The notes under the pieces: model-generated
The model's database searches: none
The model's input: the letters and a program-made list of their open reading frames with translations, nothing else
Told to the model about the DNA's origin: nothing
Source of the DNA: Ensifer adhaerens
GTDB lineage: Bacteria; Pseudomonadota; Alphaproteobacteria; Rhizobiales; Rhizobiaceae
Assembly: GCF_002940685.1 (NCBI RefSeq)
Contig: NZ_PNFP01000030.1
Location: forward strand, 1 to 45,527
DNA: 45,527 bases
Reading direction: 5' to 3'
Made by a program: the position numbers and the translations under genes
In this document: piece by piece, positions 1-13,700 of the stretch
Layout of the letters: the number at the start of each line of letters is the position of its first letter
Position numbering within the stretch: the stretch's first letter is position 1

Positions 1-419
1 AATGACCGACGAGCTAAAGCGCGCGCCCTAACCCTGCGCCTCGACCACGGCAGAAAATGCATTCGCCGGACGCTCACCTTGTAGCCGAAGGCGTGGTTAC
101 GACTGGATCGCCCGTAATCTCGGCGTCTGCGAGAACACGATCGCACGCTTGCCGCGAAATTCGCGGCGAAGACGGGGCTTGAAGTCGACGTCTCTCAGGA
201 GACCTGCTACGCCACCTACAGCGCCGAACCGCTCATGTTGGTGGACGCGGCTGCCAACCTCCCAGGGAAACAGGTCATGCCAAGCGAGCGTGCAATCGAT
301 GAAGGCGTCGAGCGTCACCGCGCTGGCCTTTCCCCGCGCTGGGACGTGATCGGTGAACCGAGTTCGCGAGCTTTTGCTCACCGCCGCCGGCTGCAATCGA
401 AAACATTCCAGTCGATACA
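1..419. other. Left-edge stretch with no convincing gene
   Basis: Short open frames exist on both strands, but none has a good ribosome binding site or a family I recognise. On the plus strand, codons about 95-150 read like a helix-turn-helix fragment (WIARNLGVCENTIARL). The reading then seems to continue in another frame (118-465), as expected for a decayed gene. This is probably remnant DNA at the border of the accessory region. Confidence 0.3.
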
Positions 420-584
420 TTATGCGACTTTAAACGCACAAAACGAGAACACTCGACACCCCTGAGTCGCCCTAGTCGAAGCGAATGGGCGATCGGAAAA
501 ATAGCTCACAACTTCGCTTTTCAGCATCGCCAGCCGTGCCATGTCTCGAACATCGACGTCCTTCAAGGTAAGCATCTCGAACAT
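420..584 (-). CDS. Possible small ORF or gene remnant downstream of the binding protein
   Basis: This minus-strand frame opens just after the stop of the 341-residue binding protein and runs to a TAA at 420-422. From the ATG at 584 it would encode 54 residues beginning MFEMLTLKDVDVRDMARLAM, which look protein-like (a regular charged helix). The same frame is open further upstream to about 655 with no ATG, so it may be the tail of a lost gene. I recognise no family. It is also the only open frame beyond the binding protein that could be an immunity gene for the giant toxin, but nothing in it supports that. Confidence 0.2.
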   Translation of the reverse strand: MFEMLTLKDVDVRDMARLAMLKSEVVSYFSDRPFASTRATQGCRVFSFCAFKVA

Positions 585-655
585 CCGCCCAGTCAACAAT
601 GGTGGGACTTGGTCCTCAGTAGTAGCCGCGACGTGTCTGAGCGCAACGGTCAGGG

Positions 656-1681
656 CTAGAGTTCACCGCGGGCGATCGCCAAAAGACGCTCATCACCCCG
701 TATCAGATCGAGGATGGATCGATCCATGAGCGAAGCCGGATCTGGCCTCTCGTCAGGACGGACAGCCCCGGATTCTTCCATGAAGTTCAACAGGGCATCA
801 AGTTGATCTGCAAGCCCCTGTTCATCAACGCCGGCCAACATCGCAATCTGCTCCTCCAGACCTGGAGGCTGCCTCGTCTCCAGCTCCTTGATTGCATCGG
901 GCAAGCTAACCGTTGCTCCCTTGTCGTTGTACCAACGCACGAGCCGGCCAGCTTCCAGCCTGAAATCCTTCCTCGCTTTCTGCCATTGCCCGAGGTGGGA
1001 AGCGACGACTTCTGCAAGATCACGGCGATTGGCGTCCAGACGTTCTGGATCCTTCTCTTCGAGAAGGTCGGCCGGAGCAACTATCAAGGATGCGAGCCGT
1101 GGCATTCCGGAAGCACCGCAGTCGAACGGCATTGCCCGCGACGGGCGCGCCTGCGACAGCTGCGCAAACGGCGACCACAATACTGCCAGGTCGGCGCCGC
1201 CTTGTTGCATGTCCTTCAGTGCGATTGACTGGGAAAAGTTGTGAAGGGTCACATCCTTTTCCCGCAAGCCGTGGTTTTGCAGGCAGACATTGAGCAGGAC
1301 GGCGGATGCGGATTGGCGGGTAACCGCAATCGGTCGTTTGCGAAGCTCACCTGCGGGGTCCTTCGATACGCTTTCGAAGGCACTGCGCCGCACCATGATC
1401 TGGATAGCCGAAGTGTCAAACTGAGAGATCGCAATCGCATAGACTGGTGCCTCGGTCTTCCCGCCGCGCAGACGCGCCCCATGAAGCATGGCTAGTGAGT
1501 TGACGGTCTGTATTTTCCAGGCCTTTCCCGGGATTGCGAGCACGGCCTGATTTCCAGCAGCATAGGTAGTCGTACCAAACAGGGGGAAAGGGGTCTCTTC
1601 TGCTTTTGCGACCATCAACGACAACAGGAGTACCGAAGCCGCGACGGGTACATTTCTAAACAATAGCCAGTGCACTCTCAT
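656..1681 (-). CDS. Orphan periplasmic solute-binding-like protein (SsuA/THI5-like fold)
   Basis: The 341-residue product has an N-terminal signal peptide: a hydrophobic stretch around residues 13-25 ending in A-K-A before EETPF. It should therefore act in the periplasm. The middle (KRPIAVTRQSASAVLLN, the segment ending KDVTLHNFSQS, then GGADLAVLWSPF) follows the second lobe of NMT1/SsuA-type type-2 binding proteins, which present small organic ligands to ABC importers. The last ~100 residues, rich in charged helices, are not typical of that family. A strong AGGAG lies 8 bases before the ATG, in the 19-base gap after the giant RHS gene, so the two are very likely co-transcribed. No permease or ABC ATPase is nearby, so it is not an ordinary transporter component. 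Its role is unknown. Being next to a toxin, it could protect the cell or help export, but that is inference. Confidence 0.65.
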   Translation of the reverse strand: MRVHWLLFRNVPVAASVLLLSLMVAKAEETPFPLFGTTTYAAGNQAVLAIPGKAWKIQTVNSLAMLHGARLRGGKTEAPVYAIAISQFDTSAIQIMVRRSAFESVSKDPAGELRKRPIAVTRQSASAVLLNVCLQNHGLREKDVTLHNFSQSIALKDMQQGGADLAVLWSPFAQLSQARPSRAMPFDCGASGMPRLASLIVAPADLLEEKDPERLDANRRDLAEVVASHLGQWQKARKDFRLEAGRLVRWYNDKGATVSLPDAIKELETRQPPGLEEQIAMLAGVDEQGLADQLDALLNFMEESGAVRPDERPDPASLMDRSILDLIRGDERLLAIARGEL

Positions 1682-1700
1682 GGAATCCGCTCCTATTGAA

Positions 1701-4700
1701 CTACTTGTCGATCAGCTCGATCCCATATTTTTTGCTCACTGCTTCGCCAGTCCGCTTGAGCCATTTCTCTTGTTTGTCCTTTGGCCATTGCGCAAAATCC
1801 GGTTGGATTCTCGCAAACTTGTCAATGAACTCGTTCACGAGTCCCTTGTCAGCGTGCCCAGCGCGATGCTTCGCTTTATCGACGAAGCCGGCAAATTTCT
1901 CGATATCGATGTCGAAGTTCTCGCGAAGATAGTTAGTCATTCGCGCCACATATTTTTTGTCGCCTTTGGCAAGCGGTCCTCTGAACGCCGGAACGAAGTG
2001 ATGCCACTCGACCTTCTTCGAAACCTTCGCCATGAAGACGGCCGTCTTCTCGAGCTTGGTGATTTTGTTGACTCCCAGCGTCGCAGTTGCAAAAAGAACG
2101 TCTTTCCCGATCTCTTTGAAGTCGAGCTCACTTCTCGAGCCCGCTGCAATCTCTACACTTTGCATGGCGGTACTTTCGGCTGCTTCCATCAGCATGGCTC
2201 GCCCCGCTGCAATCGCAACGGGAACTAGAACGGCCAGCTGGATGAATTGACCATCTGGATCTACGAAGGCGGTTGGGTTGCCCCATCCAAATGAATACGC
2301 GGCCAGATTTCTCGCCTGAAACACACCTTCATTCAGCTCGCCATCCAGATAGCTGTCGAGAACAGGGTCAGGGCTTAGCCACAGTGCAAGCCGCTGATCA
2401 TAGAAGCGCGACCCGAAATAGCTGAGACCACTTTCAGGGTCATACTCCTTCCCGTTGAAACGCAGTTCAGGACGGTCGAGCCTTGACTTGGAGCCGGGAT
2501 CCCGGGAGGCTTGGCTTAACGTCGCCTCCCTGCCAACAACCACTTCGCCAAACGGTGCATATTCCAGCTGCTTGTGAATGCGGGCAGTGCTTGGATCGTC
2601 ACCACGCGCATAGACGACGTCCGAAATCGACTGGGTGGCGATTTGGGCGTGATAGCTGAACAGGCCCTCTCCTCCCAGCCATTTCGCACCCACTTTCCGG
2701 GCTCCGTTAACAATGTGGTACAACCCTTCGGGCAACTGGCCCGGCTGCCGCGTGACAGACAGTCGCTCGTTCAGATAGAGCGTGTCCGAGAAAGGACCCC
2801 TCACCTGACCGCCTGACGGTCTGATCTTGAGAGTTCGAGAACGCTTCAGCGTACGATTGCCGAGGAAATCGTAGCTCTGTGATACCTCGTTGAAATACGC
2901 CGTCCTCCGCCTTTCTTCGGTGTCCTGTCGTTCGGTTGGTGCGGTCTGAACAGTGACCTCGACCAGGGTGTCGTCAGGATCCCATCCGAACGAACGGTCA
3001 GGGGTTCGGCGGGTCGTCTCCGGCTCGCGTTCCAGGCAGCCTTCGCAGTTGACCTGGCGTAGTCGACCCCGGGAATCTTGATCGAAGACCTGCTCCTCGC
3101 GATAGGGACGCTGCGGCTTCCTTATCGTCGACAGGTCAGGTGCGTTTGGCCGGCCACCGGAATAGATGTGTTCTATCGTCGTTGTGGCGGCAGATCCCAG
3201 ACCACCGCTAGCCCACCCGGTGCGCACGCTCCGTTTCAGACCTCTCAGAAGATGATTGTCCGAGAAACGGAATTCCTCCTCGATCTGGAATTGCGACGGC
3301 CGCATTGAGACAAGTTCGCGATCCCCGAAGGTCGTATAGGCGGGATTGCGTTCAAATGACCGCAGCGACTTCCGATTCGACTTGATACGGCCCACCTCAT
3401 CATACGCGAAGCGATTTGAGGATCCTGTGATCAGCAGTCCCTGTATCGCGGCGTGTTGCATGCTGATCGGTCCGCACTGCCCGCCTTCACAGGGATCGGC
3501 GTAGGCCGGGCTGTTCTCATAGGCCGTGAGGAAGCCACCGGAATCATACTGATAGCTGACATTCTGAAAGAAAATCGGTGGTGCGGTTTTCGAGCAATCA
3601 TCGCCGAAACCGAACTCGATGCAAGGCACACCCATCCGCGATGTGGACGAGGTGAGCCGGTTCGAGTTCCGGTCAAACTGGTTCCGGGTAATGACGCCGT
3701 GACCAAAGGCGGACCGCACGTTGTTGCCGCGCTCATCGAAGGCTGCATCGGCCAGGAAGCGGATTGGCGGTGACACATCCCTGCAGTCCGGGACTTCAGT
3801 TGCCCATTCACCCGGTTGATCGCTTTCGCGGCTGCAGGGAATGCCTACAAGTAGTTCTGCGGTCTGGCCATTCGGCGAATAGCGGTACCAAGAACTCTGT
3901 CTGACGTCGAGCTGTCGCGCCGGGGAAGGATCACTGCGGCCATCGGAACGCAGGCCGTTGACCTTTCCGGTCAGGGTCGTGCGGGCAATGATGCCCCATG
4001 CATCATAGAGATTGTCCTCACGCAGCGTTGCGACGGGGACTGCGTCTGAAGAATGGCCTCTCCGGCGTAAGGCGACGAAGCTCTTCTGTGTCGCTACCGG
4101 ATAGCCGATCGCTGAATAATTCAGTATCTCTTCCTCGCCCGTTACATCCCTTACCAGCGTCTGACGGCCGGCGCGGTTATTTGCCGTGTCATTCGCGCTT
4201 CCGAACTCGAAAGCAATGTTTTTTCGCTGACCATCTACGGGTACAGGGCGCACGTACTCCCGCAAGGTCAAACGATCGAAGACGAAGCGCTGCCGCACCG
4301 TCCGGTCAACGAACCGGCTATTGGTGGGGGTAAGACACATATCTTCGCCAGCGAGTCGATCTGCATTTGACTGAGTTCTCGAGGCTTCGGATCGAAACGC
4401 GGACAAGGCCTCATCAAACCCAGAAGCCGCCGGGATCCGCGGCCCGGAGCGCGAGCAAATCAGATTCGAAGCCAGATCGTATGAAAGATACTCGAAGCCA
4501 CGGTCTGGATCTGCAATGGCATTCCGGTGACCAAGGCCATCGTAGGCAATCTGTATTTTCTGGCCGCTGGTCAGGTTGGCAACGGTGCCTGAGACGCCTT
4601 CCTCGGGAGGCAGATCAACCGCCACGAGCCGGCTCATTGCATCATATGCGTAGCTGGATGTGAGTCTGGTCACACCGGTCGTCTGCCTTTCCGCCGGGTC

Positions 4701-7700
4701 TCGAAGGGGTGAGCTTATAAGTCCATCGGCGCCGGGATCGCCTTCACGGCAGCGCGTCACCTGTTGCCCGCCGCCCTGTTCGATCGCTGATACCCAGCCG
4801 TTCGCTGCAATGGAGGCGAAAGCGCCTGGATCATGCGATGAGCCGATGGCGTGTTTGCCATAGCCGTTTCGCGTGCCAGTGTGACTGAATTCCTGCACGG
4901 CTACGATGTTACCGCGCGCATCCCTGTCAGTCACGGATGGAATGCAGCGCGAGTCCCGGGCGATCGTTCGATGAACCAATGACACGCTGCCTGCCTGAGC
5001 CACGTCATAGCCGAAAGCATATCCATTCTGATCCGGCAGTCTAACTGCGAGCGGCCGATCGAACCCATCCAAGATCGTACTGGAGAAACTGGAGCTTGCT
5101 GGCGGAAGAGCAGCAAGAGTTGACTGCTCGAACGACGGAAGATCGGCAAGCGCTACCGGGAAATGACTGGCAACCGGCCGATCGAGGGCGTCGTACTTTG
5201 TAAGGCCGTCGACAGCGAATTTGCTGCGCGCCTCGCACTCTGCGCCCTCCGGCGTTTCGGCTGCCGGAACACAGATGTCGCTTTCGGTCAGCGATATGAC
5301 ATCGCGACCGAATTGATCGACAAAGATCTCGCTTAGGAGTTCGCGGCTTCCGACATGCACCATTGTGTCGCCTGTCGTCTTGTACAGGCGGGCGTCGACC
5401 GTCCTCTTCACACGGACCTTTGGAGCAGTCCAGGCAATATCCTGGGGAGCGGCGGCCACCTTGTATTCGTAGGTTGCCAGTGCCCGCCACGTTTCAGCTT
5501 CTGTCATTTCGGGTGAAGCGCACTTGCGTGCTGCTTCTCCGAGCGGAACGTTCCACGACGCCGACACTGATAGGACGCGGCCAACCGCGTCCAGGACACG
5601 ATGTACTCCGTTCCGGTTGATGTCGCAGTCGGTGGTGGCCACGGCCCGCCGCCAGTCAATGTCGCCCGACCAGCTCTCATATGTGTCGTACCGCGATGTC
5701 GTGCCGCCGAGGCATCTGCCTGGTGTCTCGCCTGCGATGGCAGTTCTGCAATAGTCTGTCGTGGTCTTCACTTCAACGAGCGACATGAGATCGTCATACT
5801 GGAAGCCCCTTGCAATGAAATATCCGTCGGCAGCGACGGGCGATATGGAGCGAATGAGGTTTCCGCGGTCATCGCGCTCATAAAGGTGCTGCGCTACCCG
5901 CGCAGCCCGCGCAGCCTCCAGCTCGGCTGCAGTTGAGGGGACATGTTTGAGTTCACGGCAAGGATCGCCAGGAGCCGCGAGATTCTGAAACTGGCAGACG
6001 GTTACGAGGTCGCCCGTCCGGTCGTCGTAAGCAGCTGAAGTGCGCTTCAGCCGGTTGCCTGCGGCCCCGGAGGTGAGGATGACCTCGATAATGCGATCTC
6101 TGAGATCATAGGCCATTGTTCCTCCGCCAGTAGCGCCGTGGATGAACGACAGCTGCAGATTGTTGTCATACCTGGCGCGTGAGCAGAGGTCATCGGTTGC
6201 CCCTTGCAGCCCAAGCCTGCCGAGGTCGCAGACCTGCACAACCCGCGCCAGAGAATCGTACCTATACTGGAGGGCAGTCTTCAGCGTACTTGGTCCGCCC
6301 TCGCCAGTCGTCAGAACGGTCTGGATGAGGACTGGTGCAAGCCGCCTGGGCCGGCGGTCAGCTGTGGGAAGCGTCTGACAATCAGAGGATAGCCCCGCCT
6401 CCAGCTGCCGGGGAAAGTCGATCAGACCGCCTTCGCCGCGGGGAAGGACGGGCTGCATAACCCCGGAACTGTCGGCAAGAACGTAACAATAGTTCTGCCG
6501 CGACGTAGAGCGACCGACGTCTACCAGTGCATAGGTGTTCTGAGTGACCCGGGTCGGCGCACCGTGTCCGGCCACGGCCCTCGGCGTGGCTTCATCCGTA
6601 ATCGACTCGCGAAGAACAAGTCCGGTCTCGAAGATGGAGCCGGTCGAAAAGCTCCGTTCGATGCGGCGAATCCCGGAAAGAGTTGCGGCGAACTCACTGC
6701 CTTGAATGCCAGTCAGACCGGCGGTCTCGCTGGTGCAGCCCTCCACCGTTGTTGATCGGGCAAACCCGAGGAATTGTCGCTCAAATCGATCGAACCGTCC
6801 GCCGCTATAGGCAAAGCATGTGCGACGGACCTGATCGCTTCTGGCATCGTCTAACACCACCCCGTCATCGGAAGTAATGCTGCTCACAACCAGACGGCTG
6901 TTCGGATCGTCAGGGCCGGGGGCCGTTCGCCCATAGGTGATGCTGTAGTTAGGCCGCCCCGCGCTGGAGGCATACGCGTCCGGGTTTGTGGGGAGATAGA
7001 CGCCTGTGAGGCTGCCAAAATAGGAATATGGATTGCTGAAAACAGAAGCCCTATCATTGTCGAACAGCAGTCGCATGGCGCTGCCGATCTTCAAACCACC
7101 ACCCACTAGAATGTCCGGCAGTCCGTCTGCGTTGGCATCGCGCAGCGAGACCGCCTGACGCGTCAGTGATGCCGAGGTGGAGGCACCAGGGTTGATCACC
7201 AGGAAGATGCAGCCCCAGGGGACAGGGATGCAGGGGCTGAGAGTGAAGTAGCCGCTTGCACTGACGTTATCACTTTCGCTTTGTCCAAGTGCATCAAGAT
7301 CACGTTCCAGCGCAGCAATGGGTCCCGGGAGTGAATCGAAACCGTGACCGTTGTTGATCCCGGCGTCTACCCGTGATCCGGACACCCTCAGGACGTCGGT
7401 GAGCCCATCCCCGTTGAGATCAACGAGTGTGTTCTTCTGCCGTGACATGCCGGCTGATGCCGAAAACCCGCCTCCATACTCCTGGTCGCTGGTACCATAG
7501 CCGACCGAGGCGCTCAGCCCGAGAGAGGCGGATCGATCTTCAATGAAGCCACCCTGCCAGCTGGTTGCGGTCTGGCTGAAGCCGAGGCCAGTATTCAGTC
7601 TGACACTGCCATTGGCGTACCAGTCAGGAAGTCCATCGCCGTTCAGATCTACTAGATCACTGATGCGAGCATTTTTCCCATTGCCAAAGTCGAGTCCGAA

Positions 7701-10700
7701 ACCCGTCCCCCAGCTCGGATCGCGGCTGGCAAGGACCTGCTTGCCTGCCATCCGGGCCGATGCGGATTCCACACCGCGGGTGAATGTCTTGGGCGACGTA
7801 AACGGAATGCTCAGCGAGTTTGTTCTGGCGTCGGACGTCCTCGTAAACGGGACGCCGGCCGCTACCTGTCCGGTGGGCCTCTCCTCGCCGTCTTTCAGGC
7901 AGGCGGTCGATGCCGACCATACGCCTTCGACCTGGCATGCCAAGCGGCCCGCAGGGTCGGAGATCCAAGCCTTGTCCCTCTGGATCTGATCAGGAAAGCC
8001 ATCGCCATTGAGGTCGATCAGGTCGGCGTCCGCGTCTGCCCTTGAGGAAGTCCGCGACAGGCCTACCCAGGCTTCTGCTGCAGTCCCGCTGGTCTTGCTG
8101 CTGGAAACCTTGGGAAGCACCTTGACGATGAGCGGCTGAATATCGACCCGCCCATCATCGCTGAGCTCCTGCCGCTCCGCGGCGATCGCTGTCTCGAAGT
8201 ACGTCCTGGAGGGTTCGACGAGGTTCTTCCTCCCGATGCGCGAGGAGCTCTGAAACGTTCCGGACAGCCAAGCGCCGCTGTCGGGGCCGACGGCGCACAG
8301 ATGCGGCGTTGTCACTTCGAGCCCTGTCTTTTCGATGATAGCCGGCTGGAGTGAATAGACTTCCCGCGCGCTTGCTCGTTCGTTTGTCGTCGCCTCGCGA
8401 AGAATGGCGTTGTCTTGGCAATAGGTCCAGTTCTGAGCGGCCAGGAATTCGCGTGCACCAGGTTGAGTTTCGGCCACAATGTCCGTCGAGACGATGCTTG
8501 AAGCCCGACCGGCCGACTTGTAGTCCAGGACCACCGGCGATACCCGGCGCTGGGCCAGAAGGTCCCGTTTGCATTTTGCTGTAGCGGCATCGGATTGGCC
8601 GCAGCGCTGGATTTCCGCCCTTGCCGAGTCCTTGTCCTTTTTCGAGAACGGATCCTCGGGCTCGAGATAGCGGTCGCTTATGACGTTGAACCGCCTGACG
8701 ACAGGAAGCTTGGCGGGCGCGTCATATATATCTGCCTTGTCGGCGCTGAGTGGCCTTGGATCTGCTGTTGATCCGTTGTCCGCGATCGCCGGCTCCTTGA
8801 AACCGGTTGTGAGTGTGAAGCGCCCCCACCCGCGATAGGAAGCAGCCGCAATCTCGGAGGGGCGGCGGACGAAGTTCTGGTCATAGAAGCTTGTGCCCGT
8901 TGCCGAACTTCCGTTCCACTGAGCGAGGCGGATCGCTGTATGGGCAAGCGGGCAAATTCCGTCGGCCGAGCACGCTCCCGCCTGGGTCAACGCCCGCTCC
9001 CGTTTCCAAGAGACCGTCTGTGGCGCATTCTTAGGACTTTCTGCCCCTTCGACGATCGAGGTTACCTCAACCTTCGTGCCCGGTTTTGCACAGAAGCGGT
9101 AGGCGACCATCGATGTCGCGATAAGCCGCCTCCCATCATCGCCCTCCTCTTCGGGAGTTACAGATGCGGGAATGTAGGCGTCGGTACGCGGAGGTTCGCC
9201 GTTTTCGGGGGGTCTCTGCCAGAATTGCTGGACCGTGATCCGCTGTGGCTCTCCGGCTGTCTGGAGGGCGTGATCTGCCGGCAGCTGTACCAGAAGGTCA
9301 TCGGTTACTGGAATGGGCCAGACCGTTCTCGTCGTTGTCTCGTCGACGGGTTCTGTCCGGCTGAAGGTAACTGGCTGCAGATCAAGAAGCCTCCTGCTGA
9401 AGACGCCATCGACCATTTCTTCCGCCCAGAGGAACGTTCTGCGTTGAGCGAAACTTTGCCCGCTTCCAGCCATCTGACCCGGCCTGCGCAACTGTGATTC
9501 CGCCCGCGTCAGTATGCTCCGGGCGTCGAGCCTGACCCGATATTCCCTCAACTCCTTGTTGGACGAGCATTCGAGATCGCTTGAAGGGAGTTCGAGCTTC
9601 GCAAAATCGCTCGGCAGGCGTTCTGCACTATTTGAACTCGATTTCGCAAGAAACACCTCCGAGGGCTGCGATACGAACCGCGTCGTCATCCAGTGGACCT
9701 CTTCGGTTCTCGTGCAGCGGGAGGTGAAGTTTATTTCAGTCGGAGGACCCCAGTCGTTGGGATTATCTGAGGTGCTGTCGCCCGGGTTCTTGACCCGCTC
9801 GGGGGAGGAGCGTGGCACCGGGCAGTCGTCAAGCGGCAGGTCTGGCTCTCCCGGTTGTTCTTCAGAACCGCTGTAGTCATAGACAAGCCTCCGGTCGAAG
9901 ACGAGGGCCAGCTTGTCGTCATTCCAGCGAAACTGAGAGAGATCCTCCGGCCACGCAATGCTTCTGGAGGGGGCGCCTTCAACAGGCTCAGCTCCTGGAT
10001 CAACGAAGCTCACGAAGCTGCAGATGCTGTCGCCTCGGTGAACCTTGATGTTGCTGGCTCCAGTCGGACGAAGGTCCTGTTGCTCTGCTGCAGGAAACGA
10101 TAGGACCCTGTGCCAGCCAATCCTGTCATCTCCGAGCGTCCCTTCGCTGAGCGACTGGCAGTCGAGCGGCCTTTGTGGGTCGGAAAGTTCCCGCGGAATC
10201 GTCGCGAGCCATATTTCTCCGGGAAGCCGGCTTTCAGGTTTGGACAGGGTTCCACGCACCTGGAAACGTCCGTCGAACGGTGCGGCCATGAAGCCTGATC
10301 CATTCGTAAATTCATCTGCTTCCTCGCTCATCCTGTAGCGGGCAAGGCTTCTGCCCCAGGGATCGCACAAAGACCACTGGCTCTCTGGTGCCGAAGCTTC
10401 AGCGCCCGCTCCGTCCACATAGGGCAGGCTCATGCACTTCGATGATGCGTTGGAGAGCGACGCCAGCAATGCTGCTTCAGATGGTGTTTGGCCTGTGCCA
10501 CCAAGTCCGAATACGAGCGAAGGCGAGGCCGGAAATCCGTCACCTCTGAGACTGCGGAACAGCCGTAGGTAGTCAATCCTTGGTTCGAACTCGATCACAT
10601 CGTCCTGCGCATTGTCGATGACATGGGTGCGGAAGTAGACGACATCGCCTGCCCGTACCGACAGAAGCAGACCATCATCCGGCCCGGCTCCGCTGGGAAG

Positions 10701-13700
10701 ATCTACCGGCAGTGGCCCGGCAGCGGTATTGAGGTCGCTGACGCAGGACTCCAGAGGAATGGTATTACCCACCGCACCTTCCGGAGCCGGAGTGATCAGC
10801 TTGCGCTGCTCGCCCTGTCTTCCGAACTGGTGAGCGAAGCAGCGTCGGACAACACCCTCGCCGCTCCAGTTGCGACTTCCATTCAGCTCAATCGTGAACA
10901 GCAGCCCATCACGTCTGTCTTCACGCAGAATGCGATCGAGTTCAGGATCCGGATCATGGGGTACGCCGCGAAGGTCCGAAGGTTCTGCCGGCGGCGCAAA
11001 GATTATGTCCCCGCGGATGATAATGTCACCGGTAAAAGGTGCTCTCCAATAGCGCACGGCATCAACCCGGGGGTCGTCCTCGTCGGCTGGCGCGGAAGCG
11101 GTTGTTTCCGCAACAGACTTGGAAAGCTCGGTAAGCGCCGAGATCCTGGCCTTGTCGGAAAGTCCTCCATAATCCCTGTCGTCGATATACGGTGTATCCT
11201 GGGATGTGCTAAAACTGATCTCTCTGCCGCGCGAATTGTTGAAGAACACTACCCCCTTCGAAACAACGTCGATACGACCATCGCCATTCACATCACTCAG
11301 GTAAATGTCCTGAACCGTGCTGGCGTTCGAATGATATCCTGCGAAAAAAGTCCCCAAAAAATGAGCCTCGTAGGCGGTCCCGGACGATGCGTGGAACGGT
11401 TCCCTTGAGAAGGTCACAAACCCCGGAGGGGCCGTGACACCAACATCGGCGTCCTCAAATCCGATCTGACCGGACGGGTCAATTTTTCCAAGAACAGCCC
11501 TGTATCCTCCGCCTGTCGCATAGATCAGATCGTTAAGCCCGTCAGAATTGACATCCACCAGCAGCGTCGCTTCCCTGTATCCTGTTCGCTTCGAGTAATC
11601 GGATTTGACGCCAAAGGAATTCGTCTTGCCTCGATTAAAAAAATTGATGCCAAGATATGCACTCGCCGCGCTGGACGAGACAAAGTTCGAGCCGAGAAGA
11701 TTCGTGGAGAGCGGCCCCTTCGCTTGACCTGCCGACCCGCCAAGAAGGGCACCCCTGACGTCGGATATCAGGCCGAATGGCGCGGCCTGCTGAAGCGGCG
11801 CCGCGTTTGCCAGCCTGATCTCTCCACTCTTCCTCCACGGCCGGTCTGTCGTCAGGTCGTACGCGAACCGTGTCTGAAATTGATGCGCCCACTGCCCCCC
11901 GGCTCCATCGGGCCACTCGCAGGTTTTTGCGGTGGTCCTTCTGGCCTGGAACAACCTCGGGTCACCCCCAGTCTTTCTTGTGATCCGTTCCAGGAAAAGG
12001 CGACCATGGCCAGCTTCACTGTCGCTGACCCCGAACTCCCGGCGATAGCTGAACGAATATCGTGTGACGGAAGGTTCACAGCTCCAGCGCAGCGCGCGGC
12101 CGAGATGAGGCCTGTCTGCACCGTCCGACGTCAGTTGACGGGCACGCAGATCGATCGAATCCAGCTGTCGACGTGACAAGAGGAGACCTCCGGACCTCGC
12201 GCTTGTGCGGGTGTAAACGTCATCGGGAGCCCTCCAGCGAAAGAGCATTTCATAGAGTGCCCATTCGCGTCGGCATCCGGAACTGCCGGGGAGTTCCCGG
12301 CATTTGAGGATTGTCTCCTCGGTTGCAAGCGTTGACGTGTAGAGAACGCGCTGGAGATATTTTTCACTTTGTACCGCGGTCAGTCCATTCCAGTCCGCAG
12401 CTGGGTCGCTTGCCCACTCGTAGTCGATGACATTGCCATTGTTGTCGACCTCACGAGCGAGATTCCACTCGATCTGCGACCTTTCGTTGAGAATATTCGA
12501 CGATCTGTTCGCGCCGACGACGGTGGCGTAACCCATCTCAGCTGGTTGCCCGGAAGGGGCCGCCTCGCCACGGTTTTTCAGCGTGTCCGGTACACGTCCT
12601 GGAGCATTCCCGAAATACATCACGCGTGGATGACCGTTTTTCGGCTTTTCGCTCCAGACTTCCCACCAGTAGTTGGTCGGTTCGTCGCCATGCCGGATCA
12701 CACGCGTAAGTTCATCATCCCTCCGCAAAACAAATCGTGCCTGCCCCTTCTTGCGCGGGCGAAGGTTCGTCGTCCGCATCGGCATGGGGATGAGCTGCAG
12801 AGGATCAGCGGGGCTTCCGGTATAGGCTGTCCCGGTCTCGGGGATCAGCTGCTCACCATTTAGCAGATAGGTCTCGGTCTCGTAGTCCTTGGCAAAGACT
12901 GGCGTTCCCCATCGCGTTTCAACGGAAATGACGGGGACCTGAAGCTTCCAGCCTTCTCCAAGGGGACCGTATCCTCCCCCGCTGCTGTATCGGATCGAGA
13001 TGTTCGGCGCGAAGTTTTCACGGGAGCCGGGAAATTCGAGCTCGTAAGGCAGAACAAGCTCACCCTGTGCGGTGGCTTCGGGCGGGCCGACCATGTTGAG
13101 CATTCTGACAGGATTTTCTTTATGCAAGGCTGCAAGCAGCTGTGGATCTGTCTGCCTGACTGGAGCCGAGGCCTGATCCACCAGCTTGATTGCGCCGGCC
13201 ATGTAAATCCCAGCTTGGCGCTGCAATGTGGCCGTCGTCCGCGTATTCGTCCGATCTAGGTGCGAGCTGAGTGGCCGCATTGCATCGAGGGAGGCGATCT
13301 CTTCACCGGCTTCCAGGACACTGATGTTGTCGCTGTCGATCACGTCACCGAGGCCATCAAGGTCATAGTAAATGCTGATAGCGACCGGACTCGTGGTCAG
13401 AACGGAGTATGCGTCGCAGTCGCGGGTGACATTCATGAAGCGCGACGGACGCGTACTTTCTTTCAGCTGGATGCACCGGATCAAGGCAACCTGCTTCCTG
13501 TCTCCTTCCAATGAGACAGGATCAACTGACGCGACTTCGACGCCATGAAAGCCCCCACGAGGCTGGTTGCGTGTGAGCTCGACGGTCAACACATCGTTCG
13601 TTTCAGGCAGATAGTTCAGCCCCAGCCGGTCGCTTGCGAAGGCGTAGTCTGAGAAATAGGGCTCCTGACCGGTCAGGACGAAGGCGGAGAGCGCTGTGAG

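Noticed and set aside
10623..11408. 261-residue plus-strand open frame inside the giant toxin gene
   Set aside because: It lies wholly opposite the RHS reading frame, has no ribosome site and low-complexity arginine-rich content. Long antisense frames are expected in such GC-rich coding DNA.
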